DNA from: Salinimicrobium terrae DSM 17865
GTDB taxonomy: Bacteria > Bacteroidota > Bacteroidia > Flavobacteriales > Flavobacteriaceae
Reading direction: 5' to 3'
DNA: 64,000 bases
Assembly (NCBI RefSeq): GCF_000424665.1
Contig: NZ_KE384223.1
Span: forward strand, 71,376-135,375
Shown: positions 7,812-17,205 of the stretch, one piece after another
How the letters are laid out: every line of letters starts with the position of its first letter
Numbering within the stretch: the stretch's first letter is position 1
Position numbers and translations under genes: made by a program
Notes under the pieces: model-generated
What the model saw: only the letters and a program-made list of their open reading frames with translations
Database searches by the model: none
What the model was told of the DNA's origin: nothing

Positions 7812-8575
7812 CCGTCATTGCGAATGAGCCGGTAGGGCGACTGCGGCAATCTCCTTCTTCATGAATTCTGCTCTTGCTTTTTAGTTTTGATGTGGAGTCT
7901 GCTACTTCATCGGGGGATTGCTTCAGTCGGGATGCTCCCTTCCTCGCAAAGACGGTTTAAATTTTTCCGTCATTGCGAAGGAGCCGACAGGCGACTGAAG
8001 CAATCTCCTTCTTCAGGAATCCTGCTCTTGCTTTTTAGTTTGGATGAGGAGTCTGCTACTTCATGAGGGGATTGCTTCGGTCGGGATGCTCCCTTCCTTG
8101 CAAACACGGTTCAAAGTTTTTTCATCTTTGCGAAGGAGCCCGAAGGCGACTGCGGCAATCTCCTTCTTCAGAAAATCCTGCTCTTGCTTTTTAGTTTGGA
8201 TGAGGAGTCTGCTACTTCATGAGGGGATTGCTTCGGTCGGGATGCTCCCTTCCTCGCAAAGACGGTTTAAATTTTTCCGTCTTTGCGAAGGAGCCGACAG
8301 GCGACTGAAGCAATCTCCTTCTTCAGGAATCCTGCTCTAGCTTTTTAGTTCAAATTAAGAGTCTGCTACTTCATGAGGGGATTGCTTCGGTCGGGATGCT
8401 CCCTTCCTCGCAATGACGGATCAAAGTTTTTTTCGTCTTTGCGAAGGAGCCGATAGGCGACTGAAGCAATCTCCTTCTTCAGGAATCCTGCTCTTGCTTT
8501 CTAGTTTAGATGTGGAGTCTGCTACTTCATGAGGGGATTGCTTCGGTCGGGATGCTCCCTTCCTCGCAAAGACGG
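7812..8575. repeat. Palindromic repeat family N, units 3-7
   Basis: Five more units at 7812-7955, 7967-8109, 8123-8265, 8277-8419 and 8434-8575, each about 143 bp, spaced 11-14 bp apart, giving a period near 155 bp. Each starts CCGTC(A/T)TTGCGAAGGAG (unit 5 and 7 slightly altered) and ends TCGCAA(A/T)GACGG. Spacers are T-rich in all cases. Short open frames across them (for example 8044-8340) are by-products of the repeat. Confidence 0.88.
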
Positions 8576-8582
8576 TTTAAGG

Positions 8583-9335
8583 TTACTTCCCGCTTAACTC
8601 CGGTTGATAGATCCAGATTTCCGATTCTTCTCCCTGTTTCACCTCCTTCCAGCTGGTAAGGAATTGCTCCCATCCAATGCTGCCGTGGATATCTGTATAA
8701 GCGTCTTTAAAATTTTCATCCCGGCCCAACCAGGAATAGTCGTCAAAAAAGAAAACCAGTGCCAGGTCCTTTCCTTCTTTATCTGAAGGAAAAATATTGG
8801 TATAGGTGGTATAGTTGACTTCAGGATATTTTTCCTTCATGACCATGCCTGTCATGTCGAGAAGTTTGATCATGCGCTCTTCTTCAAAAGGTCTTACATC
8901 ATAGTAGTGCACTAACAGTTTATCGGGTTCGATATCTTCAGAAAAAGTAGACATTCCAGGATGAAAGCGCCAGTAGGAAGTGTGGGCTTGGGGTAGGAGG
9001 TAAGGCTGCACATTCTCCTCCCAGTCTTCATTATGTTCTTTACTATCATCCTGCAATTCATCAAGTGCGCTCCAGGGAAAAGGCCCCATGGCCGACATAT
9101 ATTTACCCGAATTGGCTCCGCTGGAGATGTAATATACTCTCGCCCCGTAAGGATCTTCGGAATGGAATTCTTCATTGTGTTCTTTTAATCCTTCCCTAAA
9201 CTCATCCATTTTTGTAGGGATGGGATTAAGGAGTTCGTTCTCGTAGAGGAGGTAAGAGCTTTCGGGGGCTTGATCATCGACTTGTGAAATTGCCAGGAAT
9301 GGAACCAGCAAGATCAATAAAAACAGCATTTTCAT
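8583..9335 (-). CDS. Secreted protein of unknown function, 250 aa
   Basis: I do not recognise a named family. The preferred start is the ATG at 9335, which gives MKMLFLLILLVPFLAISQ, a clean signal peptide; a longer frame begins at 9383 but would bury this signal. The mature part is acidic and aromatic-rich and seems to contain two related halves (FREGLKEHNEEFH near residue 47 and LQDDSKEHNEDWEENV near 95 share an EHNE motif). Likely periplasmic or outer-membrane associated. The stop codon lies 8 bp after repeat unit 7. Confidence 0.7.
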   Translation of the reverse strand: MKMLFLLILLVPFLAISQVDDQAPESSYLLYENELLNPIPTKMDEFREGLKEHNEEFHSEDPYGARVYYISSGANSGKYMSAMGPFPWSALDELQDDSKEHNEDWEENVQPYLLPQAHTSYWRFHPGMSTFSEDIEPDKLLVHYYDVRPFEEERMIKLLDMTGMVMKEKYPEVNYTTYTNIFPSDKEGKDLALVFFFDDYSWLGRDENFKDAYTDIHGSIGWEQFLTSWKEVKQGEESEIWIYQPELSGK

Positions 9336-9383
9336 ATTACATAGGGGTTTAATTTTTGACTCCCCGGCAGTGGTGAGTTTCAA

Positions 9384-9692
9384 CTATAATGTACTGAAAA
9401 TAAGCACTTAACATGTTGTAGGAAAAGCGAAATATGAGTTAAAAGTAATTTTCAGATTTGCGGATTTTGAAATTTGAAGATGAGATGAAAAAAATTCCAG
9501 GCACCAAATTCGAATAGAAGTTCGAAATACAAAAATCTTAAATTTTGAACCCTGAATCTTGAATTTTTACCCGCAACCCGCAACAAATTTAACCAATTAA
9601 CGAATTCACCAATCCCCAATTCCCCCATTCCCCAATTAACCAATCACTAATAACAAATAACTATCTTAGTCCCTTCACCAAAAATTTCAGGA
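9384..9692. other. AT-rich gap with low-complexity direct repeats
   Basis: No gene seen. From about 9540 to 9660 the sequence is built of short near-repeats such as CAATTAACGAATTCACC and CCAATTCCCCCATTCCCC. The 63-residue open frame here is a product of this simple sequence. No -7 match stands out before the DUF885 gene. Confidence 0.6.
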
Positions 9693-11498
9693 ATGATTAA
9701 AAAATTTATTGCTCCGGTACTGCTGAGCCTTGTGCTCGCTTCTTGTCAGGATAAAGAGACGAATCAGCAGGAGGATCTGGCACTGGCTGCCAGCGCGAAA
9801 CTTGATACTGTTTTGCATAATTATTATGAAGACGGGCTACGGCTGAATCCAATTTCAGCTACGACTTCAGGCGATATGCGCTACAATGACCGTTTTCCGA
9901 ACTTTCTTTCAGATGAATATGAAGACAGTCTGCGTACCTACTACACCACTTACAGGGAGCAGGTGCAGGCAATAGATGACGCCAATCTTTCAGAAACTGA
10001 ACGCCTCAGCAAGGAAATCCTGCTTTGGGAGACGGGGATCAATCTTGAAGGCCTGGAGTTTGAAAAGAATAAATATATGCCCATCGACCAAATGTGGTCT
10101 GTGAACCTCTTTATGGGGCAGCTCGCCAGCGGCATGAGTGCGCAGCCTTTCACGACTGTGGAAGATTACAGGACCTGGCTTGATCGCGTTGATGGTTATC
10201 TTACCTGGATGACTTCTGCGGAAGACAGGATGCGCGAAGGAATGGGGCAGGGTTATGTACTTCCGGCTTCGTTGATCACCAAAGTGATTCCGCAGTTCGC
10301 TTCTATGGCTGAAGGTAATGCTGAAGATCATCTTTTTTTCGGCCCGGTCAACAACTTCCCGGATAGTTTTTCTGAAGAAGAGAAAGAACAGCTAACGCAG
10401 GAATACCAAAAAATGATTGAGGAGAAAGTGATTCCGGCTTATAAAAAGATGCACGACTTTATGGTGGAAGATTACCTGCCACAAGGACGCGAGAGCAGCG
10501 GAATTGCAGATATTCCCGGCGGAGAGGATTTTTATAGGCACCAGATCAAACTCTACACGACTACAGATATGACTGCGGAAGAGATCCATCAACTGGGATT
10601 GAATGAGGTGGAGCGCATTTCACAGGAAATGATGGCAGTGAAGGAGCAGGTGGGCTTTGAAGGTAGCCTGAAAGAATTTTTTAATCATGTGCGCGAGAGT
10701 GAGGATCTAACGCCATATGAGTCGGCTGAAGAGGTTATTCAGGGTTTTGAGGATATCCATCAGCGTATGAAACCGCACATCAGTAAACTGTTTAATGTGA
10801 CGCCAAAAACGGCTTTTGAAGTGCGAAGAACAGAGGAGTTCCGCGAGAAATCGGCTAGTGCCCAATATAATCCGGGTTCGCTGGACGGCACCCGCCCCGG
10901 GATTTTTTACGTTCCTGTGCCCGATGCTTCTGCATATAATGTGTACAGTGATGAATCCCTGTTCCTGCATGAAGCTATTCCGGGACATCATTACCAGATC
11001 TCACTGACGCAGGAAAATGAAGACCTGCCCGATTTTAGAAAGACACTTTGGTACAGCGGCTACGGCGAAGGCTGGGCGCTTTATTCTGAATCTCTCGGAA
11101 AAGAACTTGGACTGTATACAGATCCTTACCAGTATTTCGGAACTCTTGGCGCAGAGATGCACCGTGCGATTCGTTTGGTGGTGGACACAGGATTACACAG
11201 CAAAGGCTGGACCAGGGAAGAGGCAATTCAATATTCGCTGGACAACGAAGCAGAGCCGGAAGCCAGTATTATTTCTGAAATTGAACGCTATATGGCCAAC
11301 CCGGGGCAGGCATTATCTTATAAGATAGGCCAGCTTAAAATAAGGGAGCTGCGGGAAAAAGCAGAAGCCGAACTGGGAGATAAATTCGATATACGTCAAT
11401 ACCACAACCAGGTACTGGAAACCGGTGCTGTACCATTGCAGTTGTTGGAGGAGAAGATCGACAGGTGGATCGGTGAAGTAAAGAACAGCGAGAGTTAG
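9693..11498 (+). CDS. DUF885 family lipoprotein, putative metallo-hydrolase
   Basis: A 601-residue protein of the DUF885 family. The N-terminus is a lipoprotein signal with lipobox LASC (C18), followed by QDKE, so it is probably lipid-anchored in the outer membrane. The family's signature HEAIPGHHYQ is at about residues 425-434; its histidines and glutamate resemble a zinc-peptidase site, and DUF885 proteins are regarded as putative metallopeptidases. Length is normal for the family. It is transcribed alone and ends in a bidirectional terminator hairpin at 11516-11557. Substrate unknown. Confidence 0.9.
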   Translation: MIKKFIAPVLLSLVLASCQDKETNQQEDLALAASAKLDTVLHNYYEDGLRLNPISATTSGDMRYNDRFPNFLSDEYEDSLRTYYTTYREQVQAIDDANLSETERLSKEILLWETGINLEGLEFEKNKYMPIDQMWSVNLFMGQLASGMSAQPFTTVEDYRTWLDRVDGYLTWMTSAEDRMREGMGQGYVLPASLITKVIPQFASMAEGNAEDHLFFGPVNNFPDSFSEEEKEQLTQEYQKMIEEKVIPAYKKMHDFMVEDYLPQGRESSGIADIPGGEDFYRHQIKLYTTTDMTAEEIHQLGLNEVERISQEMMAVKEQVGFEGSLKEFFNHVRESEDLTPYESAEEVIQGFEDIHQRMKPHISKLFNVTPKTAFEVRRTEEFREKSASAQYNPGSLDGTRPGIFYVPVPDASAYNVYSDESLFLHEAIPGHHYQISLTQENEDLPDFRKTLWYSGYGEGWALYSESLGKELGLYTDPYQYFGTLGAEMHRAIRLVVDTGLHSKGWTREEAIQYSLDNEAEPEASIISEIERYMANPGQALSYKIGQLKIRELREKAEAELGDKFDIRQYHNQVLETGAVPLQLLEEKIDRWIGEVKNSES

Positions 11499-11515
11499 AC
11501 AAAAATAAAAGTATT

Positions 11516-11557
11516 TAAAAAAGCCCTTTTTGAATGGTAATTCAGGAAGGGCTTTTT
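11516..11557. terminator. Bidirectional terminator hairpin
   Basis: AAAAAGCCCTT and AAGGGCTTTTT form an 11-bp stem around a 19-base loop, with A and T runs on the two sides. It ends the DUF885 gene and may serve the minus-strand module that ends at 11602. Confidence 0.8.
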
Positions 11558-11601
11558 CAATTAACAATTAACAATGATCAAAAGAAGATTCTATAGAAAA
11601 T

Positions 11602-11907
11602 TTATTCTTTAAACTGACTTAAAAAGATTTTTAAATCTCTTGAGTCTGTTGGTTCTGCTGTAGTTTTAGAAAATTCTTGAAATTCGTACCAATCTGCAAA
11701 GTACAGGGAATTCTTATGTTCTTGAAAAAACGGGATTCCATTGTTAGAAGGATAGAAAAATTCAGAATCTATCAGCTTTTTCCGTAGATTTTTCTCTGCT
11801 TCCTCTAAAGAAAGACCTTCTCTATTTGCAAAAATGATCTCTCCGTAAGTCTTGTAATTACCATCATCGCGATGTAGATACTGAAATGAAATATTAGTCT
11901 TTTGCAT
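11602..11907 (-). CDS. Hypothetical protein, 101 aa (third gene of HNH/helicase module)
   Basis: I do not recognise this 101-residue protein. It is soluble, charged and aromatic-rich (QYLHRDDGNYKTYGE at residues 9-23; YFADWYEFQEF near 69-79), with no signal peptide. It begins 31 bp after the HNH gene and is on the same strand, so it is probably the last gene of a three-gene operon. Unlike its two upstream partners its frame is intact. A small accessory, immunity or regulator role would fit but is not shown. Confidence 0.6.
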   Translation of the reverse strand: MQKTNISFQYLHRDDGNYKTYGEIIFANREGLSLEEAEKNLRKKLIDSEFFYPSNNGIPFFQEHKNSLYFADWYEFQEFSKTTAEPTDSRDLKIFLSQFKE

Positions 11908-11938
11908 TACCTTTTTAATTAAAGGTACCAGGAAAATA

Positions 11939-12934
11939 TTAAAGTAAGCTGACTTTCCTAAAGAAGAAAGACTTCTTTATTATGCCATTGCAGTGACTCT
12001 TGAGAAGGAAAATAATTTTCCTTCTTGGGGAGAATAATTTGTTTTCCTTCAAATTGAGAAAGGGTGAATTTTGAATCATCTTCTTAGAAGGCGATATTCT
12101 AACTAGAAAACTCGAGTTGATCGTTATTAAACCTCGATCGAAAGCCCTATGCATGGTAGGTGATAGAGCAATGCCATTCGTTACCGTATCGTCTCCCGAG
12201 AGACTAAAGGGGTAAATGTGACAGGCATCTATCATTTGTAGACTATGAGAAGATTGGATTTTCATTCCGGTAATACAACAGGTGTGATCGTATAATCTTG
12301 GAATTGTTTTCTTGAATAATCCTCCTCGCACAAATAACTCTTCTTCATATTCATCTTCTTCTAAAGTTTCTTTAAGCCTTCGTATATGGCTTTGATAAAC
12401 CTCTTTAGGTTCATTCAAAATTTCATTTTCGATACTTTCTTCTTCGTAATTCCTTTCAGGCCTTAAATAAGCAGATTTCCAATTGGGGAAATAGTTTTCC
12501 AAGATCAGTTGTTCAAACCATAACTGGTTTGGAACCTCCTGAAGAAGCAGAAATAGTTCCCTGTCAATTTCAGCAAATGCAATAGTTTCTTTGAGATTTT
12601 TAAAGCTTTTAATGCTTTTCGAACTTGTAGTTATGATTCCTTTTCCTGGTTTAGCTACTAGATACCAGAAAGGTTCAGATCTTAAATGGAAAAATGGAAG
12701 AGAAAAATTTCGCTTATGATCAGTTTCCACTAGCTGATTCCAATTTTGCTTAAAAGCAAGCATCAGTTCAGCAGTTATAAAGATTCGATTAGTAGTAATA
12801 ATGCCTTTTGCAACAAGCTGAATGATTGTAAGAAGTAAAATTGGTTTGTGAGGAGCCTTGCCCATTCCTTTGACATAAGCGCACCTCAATTTTTTAAACC
12901 GGGTCGAATACTTTATGATCACTTCTTCAGACAT
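11939..12934 (-). pseudogene. HNH endonuclease with C-terminal frameshift
   Basis: The open frame encodes a 331-residue protein whose C-terminal part holds an HNH nuclease core: DACHIYPFSLSG (about residues 222-233), then NGIALSPTMHRAFDRG, the typical restriction-type HNH-2 pattern. After about residue 283 the frame leaves family-like sequence. In the neighbouring minus-strand frame the expected ending is intact: QFEGKQIILPKKENYF, then PSQESLQWHNKEVFLL, and a TAG at 11960-11958. One base therefore seems missing near 12081-12087 (in an AAGAAG context). The nuclease core precedes the lesion, so partial activity is possible. The gene starts 17 bp after the helicase gene. Confidence 0.82.
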
Positions 12935-12951
12935 GGATTTAGCTTCGCTTA

Positions 12952-14928
12952 CTATATTTCTGATAAACCAATTGACTTTAAATAATTGTAAGTAGAATCA
13001 TAAAATTCGGACCTTCTTGTATGATCTTCATTACTTCCTTCCGGTACTACTATAACCATTCCTTGTCGAGCTCTGGTAAGCAAAACCCGATAAGCGTTAA
13101 GTAAATATTTTTTCCGCTCTTCTTTATGAATATGTTGCCATTTCTTCCCTACAAATGAATAGCTCTGCCATCCCTCATTAGAATATCTTAAATCTCCATC
13201 CCAAGTAATACAAGCCCAATCGAGTTCTAAACCTTGAACATGGAATTCTGTAGCAACATCTTCTAAGAAATATGATGAACGTACATCGTCTTTTTCATTC
13301 AGAAACCAGTGTACTGGATTCATCGGAGATTTTACATCTATGGCAAAGGGTTTTAGCCTTTGTGCCTGAGAGGAAACTACTATTCCATATCTTTCGCTTC
13401 CCCGAGCTTTTTCTTTAAGCCATTCTTTCGCTTTATGCACTTCCCTTGTTAAGACTATTGGATAATTTTTGGATAGATTGGAGTATGTTTGTATAGCAGA
13501 TGGAAGGTCAAGATCAAGAATATTTTTTACCAGAAGGGATAAATTTTCAGCCCTAAACGAACGCATTGAAACTTTTAGATGTAAAGAGGAATCCAACTTT
13601 ACTGTAGTTTTCTTTTGTAAATCGGTGATTGCTTCTTCTGCTTGATATTCAGAATCGGTTAGATTGGGAGAAATATAAACTTCCCAAGAGTGAAATTTTT
13701 CTTTAATTGCGTTTAGCCATTCTGAAATTCCTGCTTCCCCCGTGTTTATTTCTTGACCTCCACCAACTAAACAAACAATAACAGACCAGTCTTCATGACG
13801 GTCCAGACATGAAATTAAAAATTCAGGTTCTGAATAATCGAAATCATGTTGGCCTTTTTTTTGCTTCATAAATTTTACCGTCTGCTCTTTATTTCAAGCT
13901 CGTTGTGCTTCATCAAAGATGGCAACGTGATCATAAGGAGGTTTGGGATCAACCAAATAGGCGTCTCTGTAATGATGTATATTCTGAATAAATGTTTTTA
14001 CGCTGGCTCTGGCTTTTCCTTTAGTTAGCTTACTTCCTTTCTCCTTTTCATTTTTGATTTTATCTCTTGCTAGAGCTTCTTGAAGAATAGCAACTAAAGG
14101 ACCGTTTCCTGAGAGATATACACTGGTATTTCCGTTTTCTTCATCAAGGTGAGAAGTTGCAACTTTCAAACCAACTAAAGTTTTTCCTGCGCCAGGAACA
14201 CCAGTGACAAAACATATAATTTTTCTCTTTTCTATTTGCGCTTTTCTAATGACTTCTGAAATTAGAGAAGTAGTTTCAGTAAGATTTTTAGCCTCCGCAT
14301 CGCTACGTGTAATTTCGTCAACAGTATGGGTTCGGTAAAGGTTCAAAGCAGCCTCAACAATGGTAGGAGTAGGGGAATAACTACCAGCAGCATATTCTTT
14401 AGATAATATCTGCTCATCTCCATGAAAAAAAACAAGTGTACTTTCTATAGCTTCTTGAAGATCATGTTGATTTACTTTAATAGGTAAAAGTAAATTGTCA
14501 TTGTGAGAGGTGGTGGAAATTTCAATAAAGGAATGATCCGCTTCGGTTGCCACTAAAATTGGGACTAGCAGAGCATTGTGACTTGGTTTGTGAAAATTTT
14601 TCAAGTCTAAAGCATAATCCCAAACTTGTTCAAGATTTATATTGTGATACTTCTTTTCTCCTACTTTAAATTCAATAACAAAAACTGCATTTTCTATAAT
14701 TACTAATGCATCTACTCTTTTCCCCATTCTCGGGATAGAAAACTCAAAGAATATGGTGCCGGTATAAGATTTTAAAGCTTCTTGAAGAATATAAATCTGC
14801 AGTTCCCAAGACTTATTTTGGTTACGGTTAGAATCAAATTGGTTAGAAAGTGTTATTTCGCCAATTATTTCCTCTCTGCTTTTTTTGATAAAAGATTGAA
14901 TATCGTCCTTGAAGTAGGAGTTTAGCAT
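12952..14928 (-). pseudogene. Nuclease-helicase of the PF09848 (DUF2075) type with in-frame stop
   Basis: Read through, this is a 658-codon gene. Residues about 60-95 carry a PD-(D/E)xK-like nuclease pattern (RVDALVI followed by FVIEFKVG). A P-loop GVPGAGKT lies near residue 241 and a Walker B IFDEAQRA near 337-344. Then codon 345 is TGA (13896-13894), where the family has TGG (Trp); translation resumes in the same frame with [15 protein letters not shown]. The C-terminal half keeps helicase-type motifs ([26 protein letters not shown]). PF09848 is the Schlafen group 3-like DNA/RNA helicase domain. Together with the HNH gene it looks like an anti-phage or restriction module; as read it would give only a truncated ATPase. 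A sequencing error is the alternative. Confidence 0.85.
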
Positions 14929-15147
14929 ATCATTGATATCTTGTAGATAATTTGAATATTATTATACTTTAGGAGATTCTTTAGCATCAGCTTCGAATTT
15001 TAAATGTAGGAAAATAAACTTATTCCCCTCTCAAAAAGGCCATTTTCAACATTCTTTTTCTGCAGTAGAAAACCCAAATAAAAATCATCTCATAACTTCC
15101 CCATTAATTTTAACGCTCTTCAAACTCTACTTCATCCAATAATTTTA

Positions 15148-15155
15148 TAATTTTG
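15148..15155 (+). promoter_or_regulatory. -7 element of dinB
   Basis: TAATTTTG matches TAnnTTTG exactly and lies 34 bp before the ATG at 15189. It overlaps the in-frame TTG at 15153, arguing against that codon as the start. Confidence 0.6.
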
Positions 15156-15186
15156 GAAATATTCCAATTAATAGGAAAATATCCAA
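15153..15186 (+). promoter_or_regulatory. Tandem operator-like palindromes before dinB
   Basis: TTGGAAATATTCCAA (15153-15167) is an inverted repeat with 6-bp arms. A related site, TAGGAAAATATCCAA (15172-15186), follows; 11 of 15 positions agree and the centres are 19 bp apart, about two helical turns. They sit directly on the transcription start and 5' leader, where a repressor would block dinB. A LexA/S24-type damage regulator is the obvious candidate but is not in the window. Confidence 0.55.
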
Positions 15187-15188
15187 AT

Positions 15189-16409
15189 ATGGAGAAGAAT
15201 AAAGCTATTTTACACCTCGACCTGGATACTTTTTTTGTATCTGTAGAGCGCAAAATATATCCTGAGCTCAACAACCGTCCGGTGCTGGTGGGCGGGCTGG
15301 GAGATCGCGGAGTGGTGGCGGCATGTAGTTATGAAACGCGCCCCTATGGGGTGCACTCGGGCATGGCGATGAAGGTGGCCCGGCAGCTGTGTCCCGCCGC
15401 CACTATTATCAAGGGAGAAACCACTACCTACAGTAAATATTCCAATGATGTCACAGAGATCATACAGAATAAGGTACCCGCCTTTGAAAAGGCGAGTATC
15501 GACGAATTCTACGCCGACCTTACCGGAATGGACAAGTTCTTTGGCACCTACCGTTTTGCCAGTGAGCTGCGGCAGGAGATCATCCGCGAAAGCGGACTCC
15601 CCATTTCCTTCGGACTCTCCCGCAATAAGGTAGTGTCCAAGATCGCCACGGGCGAGGCAAAACCCAATAATCAGATCCTCATAGAAAGCGGCGGCGAAAG
15701 GTCATTTTTGGCACCCCTGTCTGTCCGGAAGATTCCCATGATAGGGGCAAAGACATTTCAGACGCTGCTGGGATTGGGCGTGCGGGAGATAAAGACGATT
15801 CAGGAGATGCCGGTGGAGATGATGGAGAGCGTGCTGGGCAAGAATGGGCGTACCATCTGGAAACGTGCGCATGGGATAGATGATGTTCCTATTATTCCGT
15901 TCCACGAGCGTAAATCCATCTCCGCCGAACGCACCTTTCACCGTGACACCATAGACATGGTCCAACTCAGCGCCACGCTTACAGCTATGACTGAGAGTCT
16001 GGCGTACCAGTTGCGGCGCGGAGACAAGCTTACTTCGAATATAAGTGTGAAGATCCGGTATTCAGATTTTAATACTTATACTAAACAGGCGACCATTCCC
16101 TACACCAGCGCCGATCATATTTTGATCCCGAAGATCGAGGAGCTTTTCAAGCAGCTGTATAACCGGAGGTTATTGATTCGGCTGGTGGGAGTGAAGTTCG
16201 GCGGACTCGTAGGCGGGCATTACCAGATCAATTTGTTTGATGACAGCGAGGAGATGCTGGACCTGTATAATTCCATTGACCGTATTCGCAACCGGTTTGG
16301 AGAGAATAGCGTAATGCGGGCATCGACCATTGGCGGCACCAGCATAGGTGGAAGACAAAACTCCTTCGACGGCGCCCCACCAATGTTGTATGCGCATAGG
16401 CAAAACTAA
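15189..16409 (+). CDS. dinB: DNA polymerase IV (Y-family translesion polymerase)
   Basis: A 406-residue Y-family DNA polymerase that copies past damaged bases. Catalytic residues are all present: D11 in LHLDLDTFF and the pair D105/E106 in ASIDEFYAD. The steric-gate region and the polymerase core are complete (RPVLVGG, ACSYETRPYGVHSGM). A clamp-binding-like QINLF is at residues 346-350, not at the extreme C-terminus. I start at the ATG at 15189 because the upstream TTG (15153) lies inside the -7 element. Operator-like palindromes overlap the promoter. A DnaE-type polymerase follows 1.25 kb downstream on the same strand, suggesting a damage-response pair separated by repeat insertions. Confidence 0.93.
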   Translation: MEKNKAILHLDLDTFFVSVERKIYPELNNRPVLVGGLGDRGVVAACSYETRPYGVHSGMAMKVARQLCPAATIIKGETTTYSKYSNDVTEIIQNKVPAFEKASIDEFYADLTGMDKFFGTYRFASELRQEIIRESGLPISFGLSRNKVVSKIATGEAKPNNQILIESGGERSFLAPLSVRKIPMIGAKTFQTLLGLGVREIKTIQEMPVEMMESVLGKNGRTIWKRAHGIDDVPIIPFHERKSISAERTFHRDTIDMVQLSATLTAMTESLAYQLRRGDKLTSNISVKIRYSDFNTYTKQATIPYTSADHILIPKIEELFKQLYNRRLLIRLVGVKFGGLVGGHYQINLFDDSEEMLDLYNSIDRIRNRFGENSVMRASTIGGTSIGGRQNSFDGAPPMLYAHRQN

Positions 16410-16489
16410 CTTCGCCCTTTGGGCGGTTCAAGGTTTAAAATTCAAGGTTCAAAATTATTTGAGGATGTGGTGATTTGAGGATTTGAGGA

Positions 16490-16728
16490 TGTCACACTGA
16501 GCCCCGAGGCGGCAGCCGAGGGAATAGTCGAAGTGCTCGAGAGTAGGTTGTCGGTTAATAAGGACTTCGACTAATCCTCCCTTTGGTCGGGCTCAGTCTG
16601 ACAATAGGAGATGAATGTCACACTGAGCCCCGAGGTGGTAGCCGAGGGAATAGTCGAAGTGTTGTGAGTAGGTTATCGCTTAATAAGGACTTCGACTAAT
16701 CCTCCCTTCGGTCGGGCTCAGTCTGACA
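16490..16728. repeat. Palindromic repeat family S, two gene-less copies
   Basis: Copies at 16490-16603 and 16616-16728, each ~114 bp. The left arm TGTCACACTGAGCCCCGAGG continues to AGTCGAAGTGCT; the right arm starts ACTTCGACTAATCC and ends GGGCTCAGTCTGACA. The arms pair with each other. Only about 25 bp lie between them (GAGTAGGTTGTCGGTTAATA in the first copy). The spacer between copies is 12 bp. Confidence 0.85.
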
Positions 16729-16740
16729 ATAGGAGATGAA

Positions 16741-17205
16741 TGTCACACTGAGCCCCGAGGTGGTAGCCGAGGGAATAGTCGAAGTGCTGGTGATATTGAA
16801 ATTTAATATTTAACACAATGAAACTCTACTACGTCTATATACTTGAGTGTGCGGACCGATCTTATTATACCGGATTCACCTCAAATCTGGAAAAAAGAAT
16901 TCTTGACCACAACCGTGGTTATGATCAGGATGCCTATACGTATAAAAGACGACCTGTAGCTCTAAAATGGTTTGAACAATTTACAGATCCCAATCAGGCA
17001 ATACGGGTTGAAAAACAGATCAAAGGTTGGAGCCGCCGAAAGAAAGAAGCTATTATTGAAGAAGACTGGGAAAAATTAATCGAATATTCAAGAAATAAGT
17101 ATAAGAGGGAAAAAGGATGAACAAGAGTAGAATTAGTCTTTTGACACTTTTTTCTGCTTAATAAGACTTCGACTAATCCTCCCTTCGGTCGGGCTCAGTC
17201 TGACA
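16741..17205 (+). mobile_element. Repeat element S carrying a GIY-YIG gene between its arms, copy 1
   Basis: The left arm (16741-16788, starting TGTCACACTGAGCCCCGAGG) is followed by a GIY-YIG gene (16818-17120) and then by the right arm (17165-17205, ending GGGCTCAGTCTGACA). These are the same arms that enclose only ~25 bp in the gene-less copies, and the junctions match: AGTGCT on the left and GCTTAATAAG on the right. The arrangement suggests a full-length element with the short copies as deletion derivatives. A near-identical copy is at 20781-21245. No transposase other than the GIY-YIG protein is encoded. Confidence 0.7.
16818..17120 (+). CDS. Small GIY-YIG nuclease, type 2, copy 1
   Basis: A 100-residue stand-alone GIY-YIG protein. 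The motif reads YVYIL (residues 5-9) and YYTGFTSNLEKRILDHN (16-32), with R27 or R28 as the catalytic-type arginine and E74 region EKQIKGWSRRKKEA as the metal-binding helix. The gene is enclosed by the two arms of repeat S. Compared with the copy at 20859 there are five substitutions, of which three are silent, and one base more in a run of A near the 3' end; because of this the protein here ends KREKG instead of KREKDEQE. The mostly silent changes suggest the protein is or was under selection. Confidence 0.88.
   Translation: MKLYYVYILECADRSYYTGFTSNLEKRILDHNRGYDQDAYTYKRRPVALKWFEQFTDPNQAIRVEKQIKGWSRRKKEAIIEEDWEKLIEYSRNKYKREKG

Noticed and set aside
7182-8340. Open frames in the array (7182-7526, 7240-7431, 8044-8340)
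   Set aside because: They translate the repeat arms themselves, with internally repeating peptides; none has start signals or family features.
7179-8575. CRISPR array
   Set aside because: Units are ~143-bp palindromes with 11-14-bp T-rich spacers; CRISPR repeats are 21-48 bp with unique spacers of similar size, and there are no cas genes.
12952-13869. Independent 305-residue gene starting at ATG 13869
   Set aside because: It is in the same frame as the upstream gene and continues its helicase domain directly after the TGA; the ATG is an internal methionine.
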